Assembly (NCBI GenBank): GCA_900763675.1
Contig: CAAFLE010000104.1
Location: 1-64,000 of the forward strand
DNA: 64,000 nt
Origin: an uncultured Oscillospiraceae bacterium
GTDB taxonomy: Bacteria; Bacillota; Clostridia; Oscillospirales; Oscillospiraceae
Reading direction: 5' to 3'
The notes under the pieces are model-generated. The model was not told the DNA's origin. It saw only the letters and a list, made by a program, of their open reading frames with translations, and searched no databases. Both the position numbers and the translations under genes were made by a program. Below are positions 44,905 to 53,584 of the stretch, piece by piece (position 1 is the first letter of the stretch; each line of letters begins with the position of its first letter).

Positions 44905-46311
44905 ATGCACCCGGAGAAAAAACTGTGGCTCCATTTTCTCCCGGTTCTCACCGCTGCGGTCGTGATCACACTGCTGAGCATGATCACCAGCGTCGGCATA
45001 CCGTATATCACAGATTCGTTCGGGCTGACCAGCCGTCAGGCCCCGTGGATCAATACGGCAGGTACGATGGCGAGCGCCGTTCTTGCCCCTTTGCTTGGCT
45101 GGACAGGCGACCGCCGCGGCATTCGGGCGCAGCTCCTTATCGGTATTTTCTGCGCTGTCGTTTCCAATCTCATCTGCGCCTTTACCGGCACCTTTTTACT
45201 GTTCTGCTTCGGACGTTTTCTTGGCGGGATCGGTCTTGCCGCCGCGCTTCCCGCGGCAATGAAGTATATCTCTCTCCAATTCCCGGAAGAAAAAAAGGTG
45301 GGCGGATTTGCCGTACTGGCGGCGTGCATTTGTCTCGGCTCAGGGCTTGGACCGGCAGTCGTCGGGCTGGCGCTCTCAAAAATCGCGTGGAGAAGTCTCT
45401 TTCTTCTCAGTGAAATTCCGCTGGCGCTGCTCGGCCTGTGCGTCTGGCTCACTGTTTCCAGTCCGTATGGAGAGCCGCGGCGTAGCAAGCCGGATGCTGC
45501 CGGTATGACGCTGCTCTTTTTCGGCGTCGGTGCGCTGCTGGCACTTTTAACGCTTACGACGCAGTATTCATGGAACGGCATTCTTCTTCCGGCGCTGCTT
45601 GCGGTGAGTCTTATATGTCTGGTATGCTTCTACCGGAGGGAAAAGAAAACGGCCGAACCGGTGCTGGATGTTTCGCTGCTGATAAACCGGCGCTTTATCA
45701 TCCCGGCGCTTACCGGCTTTTTCATTTACGGCGTAAAATGTTATTGCTGCACCGCCGTTCCGTATTACTTTACTCAGGGACTTCATCTCCCTTCCACGGT
45801 TTCCGGGAGCTGGCTGACGGTGTACTTCCTGTCGGGCTTCCCGCTTTCGCTGGGGCTGAACCGGCTCAACCGCCGCTTTACGACGCGAGCGCTGGCGGTG
45901 TTCGGGGCGGCGACATGGCTGGTAAGCATGGGGATGCTGGTTCTGTCCTCGGCAGATACGCCGCTCTGGGTTTTCTTCCTGTCCGCCGTGATTTCCAGTG
46001 TCGGCATTGCCATCCTTGGCGGTATGCCCAATGCCTGTGCGCTGAAAACCGTACCGGCGGAGCGATCCGGCGCAGCTTCCGGCGCCATTTCCACGATCTC
46101 CAATCTGGGCGCTGCCATGATCTCCGCCGTGCTGATCCCTCTTTTGAGCGTGATAGACAGCCGCGGCGGCGTGCCGGACTATGCCGCCTCCTTTCCTAAA
46201 ACCTCTCTTATTATGCTGGGGATTCTTGCGGTGTGCTTCTTCCTCTCGTTTTTCTTCCCGGCAAACAAAAGCTCCGGCATACCGGAGACAAAGGAATGTG
46301 ACGGACTATGA
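44905..46311 (+). CDS. Major facilitator superfamily transporter, DHA2-like
   Basis: The 468-residue protein has about 12-14 membrane segments. GWTGDRRGIRAQLLIG is the loop 2-3 motif A, and GSGLGPAVVGLAL resembles antiporter motif C. The DHA2-type layout is normally used for proton-coupled export of drugs or metabolites. The frame is open from 44770, but ATG 44905 follows AAGGAGG. It closes the 2-oxoacid cluster with an MBL hydrolase. It might export an acid product or only share the locus. Confidence 0.83.
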   Translation: MHPEKKLWLHFLPVLTAAVVITLLSMITSVGIPYITDSFGLTSRQAPWINTAGTMASAVLAPLLGWTGDRRGIRAQLLIGIFCAVVSNLICAFTGTFLLFCFGRFLGGIGLAAALPAAMKYISLQFPEEKKVGGFAVLAACICLGSGLGPAVVGLALSKIAWRSLFLLSEIPLALLGLCVWLTVSSPYGEPRRSKPDAAGMTLLFFGVGALLALLTLTTQYSWNGILLPALLAVSLICLVCFYRREKKTAEPVLDVSLLINRRFIIPALTGFFIYGVKCYCCTAVPYYFTQGLHLPSTVSGSWLTVYFLSGFPLSLGLNRLNRRFTTRALAVFGAATWLVSMGMLVLSSADTPLWVFFLSAVISSVGIAILGGMPNACALKTVPAERSGAASGAISTISNLGAAMISAVLIPLLSVIDSRGGVPDYAASFPKTSLIMLGILAVCFFLSFFFPANKSSGIPETKECDGL

Positions 46312-46955
46312 TCGTCGAAAAGCTCGTCGTCGGCTTTATGAAAACCAATTGCTATATCGTATATTCACCCGATGACCGCGGCTGTGCCGTGATCGACCCC
46401 GGCGGGGAAAGCCGCCGCATTTGCGCGGAGATGGAGAAGCGTGGGCTGACGCCCGACGCCATTTTGTTGACGCACGCTCATGCCGACCACGTGCGCGGAC
46501 TGTGGCACCTGTATGAAAAAACGGGAGCGTGTGTGTACATTCACACAAGGGAACTGGACGCAAGGATCAACATAGGTCCGTTCCGCTTCGTTCCGCCGCC
46601 GAAAACACACTTTATCCGCGAGGGCAGCGCGATCTGCGCTGGTTCGCTGCGCTTTTCGGTGCTGGAATGCCCGGGTCATACGCCCGGCAGCGTGGCGTAC
46701 CGGTGTGAGGATACGCTTTTTACCGGCGACACCCTTTTACATATGGGAAGCGGGCGCGTCGATTATCCGTGCAGCTCCCGCGAGGATATGATCGCCTCTC
46801 TTTCCCGTCTGTGCGGGCTTTCCGGCGATTACCGTATCTGCCCCGGACACGGAGAAGAAACGACGCTGGGCTATGAACGTGCGCACAATCCCGCTCTGCT
46901 GCCCGGCTCCGGATATTTTGATCCTCCCGACGAGTGGGAAGAAAAGCTGTTATAA
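46308..46955 (+). CDS. Metallo-beta-lactamase-fold hydrolase, glyoxalase II-like
   Basis: The 215-residue protein has the metal motif LLTHAHADHVRG, CPGHTPGS, LFTGDTLL and CPGHGEETT. It may hydrolyse a thioester, lactone or similar compound; a link to the CoA chemistry upstream is possible but not shown. Its ATG overlaps the MFS stop. A terminator follows, closing the unit. Confidence 0.85.
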   Translation: MIVEKLVVGFMKTNCYIVYSPDDRGCAVIDPGGESRRICAEMEKRGLTPDAILLTHAHADHVRGLWHLYEKTGACVYIHTRELDARINIGPFRFVPPPKTHFIREGSAICAGSLRFSVLECPGHTPGSVAYRCEDTLFTGDTLLHMGSGRVDYPCSSREDMIASLSRLCGLSGDYRICPGHGEETTLGYERAHNPALLPGSGYFDPPDEWEEKLL

Positions 46956-46959
46956 AAAA

Positions 46960-46999
46960 ACCCCGGCTCCCACGCACAAAGGCGGCGGGAGCCGGTTTT
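46960..46999 (+). terminator. Terminator of the 2-oxoacid cluster
   Basis: CCGGCTCCC (46963-46971) pairs with 46987-46995, followed by TTTTC; the flanking AACC extends the stem. Confidence 0.75.
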
Positions 47000-47082
47000 C
47001 GATTCTTGTGGATTTTGCCGCTTTTCATTTGCCGCGGCGAGAGGTATAGTATCCGCGCAAATTTGGAAAAGGAGCGATTTGC

Positions 47083-48423
47083 GTGGACAGACCGTTAACG
47101 GAGGGACGGGCGTTTCCCGTGCTGCTGCGCTTTGCGCTGCCGGTGCTTGGCGGAAACCTCTTCCAGCTTTTCTATACGCTTGCCGACACGGTCATCGTCG
47201 GAAAGACGCTTGGCGCGGACGCGCTTGCCGCCGTCGGTTCGACGGGCATTATCAGCTATTTCGTTCTCTGCTTTGTGCAGGGATTGACCGGCGGCTTCGG
47301 CATCTGTCTGGGACAGAGCTGCGGGGCGCAGGACGAGACCGGGATGCGCCGGAGCGCCGCGGTGTCATGGACGCTCTCGGCGATCTTCACGCTGCTGCTC
47401 ACGCCGCTTGTGTGCGCTCTGGCACGTCCGGTGATGGTCTGGATGCAAACGCCGGAGGACATCTTTGCCGACGCCTATGCCTATCTTTTCGTCATTCTCC
47501 TCGGTACGGGTGCGACGGTCTTTTATAACATCATTTCCTATATGCTCCGCTCGCTCGGCGACAGCCGGACGCCGCTCATTTTCCTCGTGCTCTCGTCGCT
47601 GCTCAATATTGCGCTGGACATCCTGTTCATTGTGCCGTTCCGCATGGGCGTTGCGGGTGCGGCGTGGGCGACGGTACTCAGCCAGCTCCTTTCCGCGGTG
47701 CTGTGTACGCTCGTGGCGCTGCGGAAATACCCGGTGCTGCGCACGCGCCGGGCGGACTTCACCGGCTGCCGGAGCGCCGCCGTGCGGCACCTTCGCGTTG
47801 GGTTTCTCATGGGCTTTCAGATGTCCGTGATGTGCATCGGGCAGCTCGTCGTGCAGTCGTGCGTCAACCGGCTCGGCACGGCGGCAGTTGCGGGATACAC
47901 CGCCGCGACGAAGGTCGATCAGCTCTCGGTCCTCGTCAACACAGCGTACCAGATCGCCATTTCCAGTTATGTGGCGCAAAATTACGGGGCGCACCGGTTC
48001 GACCGCATCTGTGATGGCGTCCGTGCCTCGCTCCTTCAGCTCGAGAGCGTCAACGTACTCATGTGCGCGGCGATGCTCCTTGGCAGAAATGCGATCGTTT
48101 CCCTCTTTATCGACGCGCCCACGGCGGAGATCGTGTCCTACGCCGGCGGGTATCTGCAAACCGTCGCGCCGTTTTATGTTGTGCTGGGGCTGCTCATCGT
48201 CTACCGCTCCACGGTGCAGAGCATGGGCAACGGCACCGCGCCGTTCCTCGCGTGCGTTGTCGAACTCGTCATGCGCATCGGCGGGGCGCTGGGACTTTCG
48301 CGCCTGCTCGGCTATACGGGCGTGTGCTTTTCCTCGCCGCTTGCGTGGCTCGGCGCAACGGCGCTGCTCATCCCGTTCTATATCCGGGAAATGCGCAAAG
48401 GGAAGAACGCCGCCGCCGCATAA
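47083..48423 (+). CDS. MATE-family efflux transporter
   Basis: The 446-residue membrane protein has 12 hydrophobic segments in two homologous halves (LLRFALPVLGGNLFQLFYTLAD and LRVGFLMGFQMSVMCIGQ). GKTLGADALAAVGSTG is typical of DinF/NorM proteins, which export cations, drugs or metabolites against Na+ or H+. The start is GTG at 47083 behind AAAAGGAG. A possible promoter has TATAGT at 47045 with a weak TTTTCA 17 bp upstream. It is a single-gene unit. Confidence 0.92.
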   Translation: MDRPLTEGRAFPVLLRFALPVLGGNLFQLFYTLADTVIVGKTLGADALAAVGSTGIISYFVLCFVQGLTGGFGICLGQSCGAQDETGMRRSAAVSWTLSAIFTLLLTPLVCALARPVMVWMQTPEDIFADAYAYLFVILLGTGATVFYNIISYMLRSLGDSRTPLIFLVLSSLLNIALDILFIVPFRMGVAGAAWATVLSQLLSAVLCTLVALRKYPVLRTRRADFTGCRSAAVRHLRVGFLMGFQMSVMCIGQLVVQSCVNRLGTAAVAGYTAATKVDQLSVLVNTAYQIAISSYVAQNYGAHRFDRICDGVRASLLQLESVNVLMCAAMLLGRNAIVSLFIDAPTAEIVSYAGGYLQTVAPFYVVLGLLIVYRSTVQSMGNGTAPFLACVVELVMRIGGALGLSRLLGYTGVCFSSPLAWLGATALLIPFYIREMRKGKNAAAA

Positions 48424-48438
48424 ATCGAGAACAAAAGA

Positions 48439-48479
48439 GCGTCCCCGGCGCGGCTTTGCCGCACCGGGGACGCCCTTTT
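48439..48479. terminator. Bidirectional terminator
   Basis: GCGTCCCCGG / CCGGGGACGC (48439-48448 with 48464-48473), with an inner GCGGC/GCCGC pair, then CCTTTTG; it lies between the convergent MATE and XRE genes. Confidence 0.8.
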
Positions 48480-48483
48480 GCTT

Positions 48484-48822
48484 TTATTGGATCTCTTTTA
48501 GCAACTCCTCCGGCGTTGTGCCGAAGAGCTTCGCGAGCGCAATGAGATTCGCGGTACTCGGATCGGATGCGCCGCTCTCCCATTTAGACACCGCCTGCCG
48601 GCTGACGCCCAGTGCCTCCGCCACAAACTCCTGCGTCATTCTGCACTCTGCCCGGCGGCGCTTCAAACCCTCGCCGAGCGAGCTGGCACTCGCCGCTTTC
48701 TCCTTCCGCACCGGCTCGGAGCGGATGTATTTTCGCAGCGCACGGATGAGCAGCACGAACACATAAATGCCAACGGTCAAAATCGGGAGCAACACAACGG
48801 TCGCAAGGATGGAAAAGCGCAT
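48484..48822 (-). CDS. Membrane-anchored XRE-type regulator
   Basis: The 112-residue protein begins with one membrane helix (FSILATVVLLPILTVGIYVFVLLI), followed by a basic hinge and, unusually, an HTH at the C-terminus (about 48-105; RMTQEFVAEALGVSRQAVSKWE, LAKLFGTTPEELLKEI). Most XRE regulators have the HTH first and any membrane part last. ATG at 48822 is 9 bases from AAAGGAGG. It might tether a regulated promoter at the membrane or act as a small sensor. No obvious target gene is adjacent. Confidence 0.8.
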   Translation of the reverse strand: MRFSILATVVLLPILTVGIYVFVLLIRALRKYIRSEPVRKEKAASASSLGEGLKRRRAECRMTQEFVAEALGVSRQAVSKWESGASDPSTANLIALAKLFGTTPEELLKEIQ

Positions 48823-48990
48823 AACCAACAACCTCCTTTTGCCGGCAATATAGCATCATACTGCCGGTTGCGACACCAACTATCGCTCAACTTTTCCGTT
48901 CGGTCAAGGTTCTTTTAAATAAAAAAGCTCCATCGTCCCGTGCAGAACTGTTTCCGGTCGCTTGATTTGCCGGAAAGCGGGCTTTTTAAA

Positions 48991-49146
48991 TTATAGTTTG
49001 TTCTTTGCTTTTAGGTTTTCCCATTCGATGCTGGAAATGTATTTTAAATTTGCCTCAAACGCCTTTCAGACATCTACCAGCACAGGTCGGTCCTTGCGCG
49101 TATCTGCGTTTTTCTTCTTTCGGTCAAATAATCCCAACAATTCCAT
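48991..49146 (-). pseudogene. Small gene broken by an in-frame TGA
   Basis: ATG at 49146 with AGGAG ahead gives MELLGLFDRKKKNADTRK and so on, reaching TGA at 49068-49066 after 26 codons. The same frame then continues for 24 sensible codons (KAFEANLKYISSIEWENL) to TAA at 48993. One substitution, TGG to TGA, would explain it. Too short to recognise; a plasmid or element origin is plausible from the Lys-rich head. Confidence 0.55.
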
Positions 49147-49167
49147 TGCGTTTGCTCCTGCAAATTC

Positions 49168-49296
49168 CTATAATCTGATTCCATATTGAGCAAAAAATTC
49201 ATCCGGGTCGGTTACCAGACTGAAAGTACAGTCGAACAGTATGTCGTACAGATCGCTCCACTCTTTTTTTTTTTTTTTTTTTCGATTATTTTTGCG
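49168..49296 (-). pseudogene. C-terminal gene fragment next to the poly-T tract
   Basis: An open frame with no start, closed upstream by a stop, reads a basic stretch with six Lys from the A-run and then EWSDLYDILFDCTFSLVTDP, ending ...FFAQYGIRL. The composition looks like a real C-terminus whose upstream part has been lost. The 21 bases between it and the next piece hold the latter's ribosome site, so both were probably one operon. Confidence 0.5.
49264..49282. repeat. Homopolymer of 19 Ts
   Basis: A run of T from 49264 to 49282, far longer than expected in this genome. It lies within the decayed fragment and is prone to slippage in replication and in sequencing. Confidence 0.9.
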
Positions 49297-49331
49297 TTAT
49301 ATAATTCGTCGCAAAGAATCCTATGTACAGC

Positions 49332-49366
49332 TGCCCCGTCCGAACCGCTTTGATTCGGACGGGGCA
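49332..49366. terminator. Hairpin after threonine aldolase
   Basis: A perfect 13-bp stem, TGCCCCGTCCGAA (49332-49344) with 49354-49366, and a 9-base loop. It stands 22 bases after the end of the minus-strand aldolase gene. No U-run follows, so termination is inferred from position. Confidence 0.55.
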
Positions 49367-49387
49367 ATCATATCGTTATATATCGGT

Positions 49388-50425
49388 TCAGGCGTGGATG
49401 GGAACGGCGTCGAGCAGCGCGTCGATGTCGGCGTCGGTCGTTGCCCAGCTCGTGCAGAAGCGCACCGCGCTCATGCCGCCGGGAAGCGACTGCGTATGGC
49501 TGCACGAGAACTCCGGCGCGAGTTTTTCAATGAGCGCGTCCGGGAGAATCGGGAACTGCTGATTGGTGGGGGATTCTACAAGAAAGCTCCAGCCGCGGGC
49601 GCGGAAGCCGTCGCGCAGACGCAGCGCGAGCCGCACCTCCTCGGCGCCGATACGGTCGTACAATCCGTCCTTGAACGCGGCGAGAAACTGTACGCCGAGC
49701 AGCCGCCCCTTGGCGAGCATACCGCCGTTCTGCTTGATGTAATAGCGAAAATCCTTCGCCAGCTCCGGCGCGGAGAACACCGCCGCCTCTCCGAACAGAA
49801 GCCCCATTTTCGTGCCGCCGATGGTGAACACATTGCACAGATGCGCCATCTCCGCAAGCGTATAGTCGCACGCCGGGCTGTGCAGCGCACAGCCGAGCCG
49901 CGCCCCGTCGATAAAAAGCGGGAGACGGCGCTTCCGACACACGGCGTAGAGCGCTTCCAGCTCGCTTTTCGTATACACGGTGCCGAACTCGCTCGGATTG
50001 GAGATATACACCATGCCCGGCTGGACCGTATGCTCAAAGCTCGCGTCGGCGTAGTGGGCGCGGCACAGCTCCTCGACCTGCGCGGCGGCGAGCTTGCCGT
50101 CTGCGTTCGGTACGGTCAGGACCTTGTGACCGGAATTTTCAATCGCGCCGGTCTCATGCACAGCGATATGACCGGTGTCTGCGGCGACGACGCCCTGATG
50201 CGGCCGGAGAATCGTGGCGATCACCGTGCGGTTGACCTGCGTGCCGCCGACGAGGAAATGCACCTCGCTCTCCGGCAGCGCACAGCGCTCGCGCAGCAGA
50301 GCGCGGGCGGCTTCGCAGTAGGTATCCTCTCCGTAGCCGGGTGTCTGGTCGCCGTTCGTTTCGATCAGCGCACGAAGTATATCCGGGTGTGCGCCTTCCA
50401 GATAGTCGCTTTCAAACCGTTTCAT
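49388..50425 (-). CDS. Low-specificity threonine aldolase family PLP enzyme
   Basis: The 345-residue protein cleaves beta-hydroxy amino acids such as threonine to glycine and an aldehyde. It has FESDYLEGAHPDIL, LVGGTQVN, HIAVHETGAIE, LFIDGARLGCAL and the Schiff-base Lys in TIGGTKMG. PGGMSAVRFCTSWATT near the end fits the C-terminal domain. It overlaps the thioesterase gene by 14 bases, so the pair is one transcript, though no shared pathway is evident. Confidence 0.9.
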   Translation of the reverse strand: MKRFESDYLEGAHPDILRALIETNGDQTPGYGEDTYCEAARALLRERCALPESEVHFLVGGTQVNRTVIATILRPHQGVVAADTGHIAVHETGAIENSGHKVLTVPNADGKLAAAQVEELCRAHYADASFEHTVQPGMVYISNPSEFGTVYTKSELEALYAVCRKRRLPLFIDGARLGCALHSPACDYTLAEMAHLCNVFTIGGTKMGLLFGEAAVFSAPELAKDFRYYIKQNGGMLAKGRLLGVQFLAAFKDGLYDRIGAEEVRLALRLRDGFRARGWSFLVESPTNQQFPILPDALIEKLAPEFSCSHTQSLPGGMSAVRFCTSWATTDADIDALLDAVPIHA

Positions 50426-51164
50426 TGTATTCCATCCTCAATAAAAATCTCTCTTTTTCGTCTGCGGTTCCCCGCACATATAGAGTACTATTATCGAGCG
50501 AATACGTCAACTCCGATTCCATGCCGCGGGGCATTTCCTTGCGGTAGTCGATCCACACGCTGCGCAGCGCGTGCGTGCGCAGAAACTCCTCCGGCAGCAG
50601 GTCCTGTCCCCAGCGCAGATACAAACAGTTGTTCAGATGCCCGTTGCCGTCGGTCTCGGCGTCCGTCACGCGGCGGGAGATATGCTCCGGCAGCGCCTGC
50701 GGAAACGGGATCGCCTTGAATACCGCAGGCAGCTCTCCCTCGACCGTTACCCGTACAACGCCCGCTGCCCATGCATGGTCCTTCGTGAGAGCGCGGGACG
50801 CTATGTCCATAATGACCCAGATCGAAACAGCGTAGAGAAGCGCGTCGCCGTTTTCGGCGACGATGCGGTAATGCCGCCAGAACAGCCCGTGCGCGTGCCG
50901 CCCGACCCACGTATCCAGAAATATGCGCTCACCGATCTCCGGCAGCCGGGCGATCTTCATTTCCGTGCGGGCAAGCGCCCAGAAAGAGCCTTTTTCGACG
51001 GCAACCTCCTGCCCGACGCCGAGTGCGGAATGATGCACGCCCGCAATCTCCTGAAACCGATAGGCAAGCGCGTCCGGACGCACACGGCGAAATGCGTCCG
51101 TCTCCTCCGGCGAAAAAGTGATCTCCTCCCGGTAAACGCCTTCCGGCAGAGCTTGTGCGCACAT
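50412..51164 (-). CDS. Acyl-ACP thioesterase (FatA-like)
   Basis: The 250-residue, double hot-dog-fold enzyme releases fatty acids from acyl carrier protein. YREEITFSPEETDAF leads in; GSFWALARTEMKI, FWRHYRIV and TDGNGHLNNCLYLRW (the Asn-His catalytic region) follow. Plant-type acyl-ACP thioesterases are common in anaerobic Firmicutes and might supply lipids or free acids. GGAGG precedes the ATG. It diverges from feoA. Confidence 0.88.
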   Translation of the reverse strand: MCAQALPEGVYREEITFSPEETDAFRRVRPDALAYRFQEIAGVHHSALGVGQEVAVEKGSFWALARTEMKIARLPEIGERIFLDTWVGRHAHGLFWRHYRIVAENGDALLYAVSIWVIMDIASRALTKDHAWAAGVVRVTVEGELPAVFKAIPFPQALPEHISRRVTDAETDGNGHLNNCLYLRWGQDLLPEEFLRTHALRSVWIDYRKEMPRGMESELTYSLDNSTLYVRGTADEKERFLLRMEYNETV

Positions 51165-51366
51165 AATATAACCTCCACAACATATGAAGCATATTTCGGT
51201 TTATCTTGTGTTCTATATTAGCAGAGCTGGAAGAAGAAATCAATATACGGTTCGCCCGAAAGTGTTAGGGAACAACAGTCGCTGGATTCTGTCAGATTGG
51301 ATATTGATTTTTGACGATAATGCCGTAAAATATAAAAGAGAAAAAGGGGAACAGGGGAGAAGAGAT

Positions 51367-51591
51367 ATGACTTTGGACAAACTGCGTGTAGGGCAGTCGG
51401 GGATCATCCGCAGCGTTGGCGGCGAGGGGGCGCTCCGCCTCCGGCTGCTGGACATGGGCGTCATTCCCAAAACGCACGTCACCGTAACGCGCATCGCTCC
51501 GATGGGCGATCCGGTGGAGGTATTTCTGCGCGGGTATACGCTCTCGCTGCGGCTGGAGGACGCCGCCAAGGTGGAGGTGGAGACCGTATGA
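51367..51591 (+). CDS. feoA: FeoA, ferrous iron transport accessory protein
   Basis: A 74-residue SH3-like protein, MTLDKLRVGQSGIIRSVGG, then LRLRLLDMGVIPKTHVTV and MGDPVEVFLRGYTLSLR; these are the FeoA hallmarks. It assists the FeoB channel. ATG 51367 lies behind AGGGGAGAAG; the frame is open further upstream without support. A TTGACG (51311) and TATAAA (51331) ahead of it have a short 14-bp gap, so the promoter may need an activator. Its stop overlaps feoB. Confidence 0.93.
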   Translation: MTLDKLRVGQSGIIRSVGGEGALRLRLLDMGVIPKTHVTVTRIAPMGDPVEVFLRGYTLSLRLEDAAKVEVETV

Positions 51592-53573
51592 GATTCGCTC
51601 TCGCCGGAAACCAGAACTGCGGCAAAACGACGCTTTTTAACCAGCTTACCGGCAGCAATCAGCACGTCGGCAATTTTCCCGGCGTCACGGTAGACAGCAA
51701 AAGCGGCGTCATCCGCAACACCAAGGGCGACGAGGTCGTCGATCTGCCGGGCATTTATTCGCTGCGCCCATACTCCGCCGAGGAGATCGTGACACGCGAT
51801 TTCATTCTGGACGGAAAGCCTGACGGCATCATCAACATTGTAGACGCCACGAACATCGAGCGCAATCTTTATCTCACACTGCAAATGATCGAGATGCAGG
51901 TGCCGATGGTGCTGGCGCTGAACATGATGGACGAGGTCCGCGCCAACGGCGGCACGATCGACACCGTGAAGCTCTCGGAGCTGCTCGGCATCCCGGTCGT
52001 ACCGATCAGCGCGGCAAAGGGGGAGGGCATTGCCGATCTTACGGCGCTTGCCTGCCGCACGGCGGCGGATCGCCGCAAGCCGGAGGTTTACGACTTCTGC
52101 CCGCCGGGCGCGGTCCACCGGTGCATCCATGCCGTGACGCACGTGGTCGAGGATCATGCTGAGCGGGCGCGGATGAGTCCGCGCTGGGCGGCGATGAACG
52201 TCATCGAGGGCAACGGCGACATTGTGGCGCGGCTGGCGCTGGACGAGAACGAGCTGGAGCTGTGCGAACACAGCATCGTGGAAATGGAGCGCGAAACCGG
52301 TCTTGACCGCAACGCCGCCATCGCCGATATGCGCTACTCGTTCATTGAATCTGTCTGCGCCGAAACGGTGAAAAAGCCGGAGGAGAGCCGCGAACGGAAG
52401 CGCTCCCGCCGCATCGACAACGTACTTACGCACCGCATTTTCGCCCTGCCGATCTTTATCGGCATTATGCTGCTCGTATTTTATCTCACGTTTGAGGTCA
52501 TCGGCGCGTTTCTCTCCGACCTTCTTGCGAGCGGGATCAACGCGCTTGCCGGTGTCGTGGATACGGCGCTCACGGCGTATGGGATCAACCCGGTCGTGCA
52601 TTCGCTTGTCATTGACGGGCTGTTCGGCGGCGTCGGCAACGTGGTGAGCTTCCTTCCGGTCATCGTAGTGCTGTTTTTCTTTCTCTCCATGCTGGAGGAT
52701 ACCGGGTATATGGCGCGTGTCGCGTTCGTGATGGACAAGCTCCTGCGCCGCATCGGGCTTTCCGGAAAGAGCGTTGTGCCGATGCTCATCGGCTTCGGCT
52801 GCACCGTTCCGGCGGTAATGGCGACGCGCACTCTTACAAGCGAGCGCGACCGGCGCATGACCGTGCTGCTCACGCCGTTTATGAGCTGCAGCGCCAAGAT
52901 CCCCATCTATTCCGTGTTCGTCGCGGCGTTTTTCCCAAAGTATAAGGCGCTTGCGATGGGCGGACTGTATTTCCTCGGCATTCTTATCGGCGTGCTTGCC
53001 GCGCTTGTATTCGGAAAAACGCTCTTTCGCGGCAACCCCATCCCGTTTGTGATGGAGCTGCCGAATTACCGTATGCCTTCCGTGCGCACGACGCTTCAGC
53101 TCATGTGGGACAAGGCGAAGGACTTTCTGCACCGCGCCTTTACCGTTATTTTCGTGGCAAGCCTTGTGATCTGGTTTTTGCAGACATTTGATACGCGCAT
53201 CAACCCCGTTTCGGACAATGCCCAGAGCCTTCTTGCCGGACTCGGCGGGCTGCTTGCCCCGCTCTTTGCCCCGCTCGGCTTTGCCGACTGGCGGGTGTGC
53301 ACCTCGCTCATCGCGGGCTTTATGGCAAAGGAAGCCGTGGTCAGTACGCTCGGCGTTCTCACCGGCGGCGCGGCGCTCTCGACGCTCTTCTCCGTGCAGA
53401 GCGCGTCGGCGTTTCTGGTGTTCACGCTTTTGTATACGCCCTGTGTGGCGGCGGTCGCCGCCATCCGGCGGGAGCTTGACTCGGCGTGGAAAACGCTCGG
53501 CGTCGTGCTGTTCCAGTGCGCTGCCGCCTGGTGCTTCGGCGCTCTCGTCTACCGGATCGCGCTGCTTATCTGA
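51588..53573 (+). CDS. feoB: FeoB, ferrous iron transporter with GTPase domain
   Basis: The 661-residue protein imports Fe(II). The N-terminal G domain has GNQNCGKTTLFNQLTG (P-loop), NFPGVTVD (switch I), DLPGIYSL, and LNMMDE (base recognition). The helical spacer domain spans about 160-270, then come two Gate regions within about eight membrane helices (FLPVIVVLFFFLSMLEDTGYMARVAF; GFGCTVPAVMATRTL). It is complete for the family's short version. The ATG overlaps feoA. Confidence 0.95.
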   Translation: MRFALAGNQNCGKTTLFNQLTGSNQHVGNFPGVTVDSKSGVIRNTKGDEVVDLPGIYSLRPYSAEEIVTRDFILDGKPDGIINIVDATNIERNLYLTLQMIEMQVPMVLALNMMDEVRANGGTIDTVKLSELLGIPVVPISAAKGEGIADLTALACRTAADRRKPEVYDFCPPGAVHRCIHAVTHVVEDHAERARMSPRWAAMNVIEGNGDIVARLALDENELELCEHSIVEMERETGLDRNAAIADMRYSFIESVCAETVKKPEESRERKRSRRIDNVLTHRIFALPIFIGIMLLVFYLTFEVIGAFLSDLLASGINALAGVVDTALTAYGINPVVHSLVIDGLFGGVGNVVSFLPVIVVLFFFLSMLEDTGYMARVAFVMDKLLRRIGLSGKSVVPMLIGFGCTVPAVMATRTLTSERDRRMTVLLTPFMSCSAKIPIYSVFVAAFFPKYKALAMGGLYFLGILIGVLAALVFGKTLFRGNPIPFVMELPNYRMPSVRTTLQLMWDKAKDFLHRAFTVIFVASLVIWFLQTFDTRINPVSDNAQSLLAGLGGLLAPLFAPLGFADWRVCTSLIAGFMAKEAVVSTLGVLTGGAALSTLFSVQSASAFLVFTLLYTPCVAAVAAIRRELDSAWKTLGVVLFQCAAAWCFGALVYRIALLI

Positions 53574-53584
53574 AAGGAAACCCT

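Larger units (their letters stand above)
48823..49387. other. AT-richer scar region without intact genes
   Basis: 565 bases between the XRE gene and threonine aldolase. The DNA is clearly less GC-rich than both sides, holds two decayed gene pieces on the minus strand and a T19 run. It reads as remains of horizontally acquired DNA. Confidence 0.65.

Noticed and set aside
49066..49068. In-frame TGA as a selenocysteine codon
   Set aside because: No selenoprotein motif or downstream stem-loop in the right place, and the region shows other decay.
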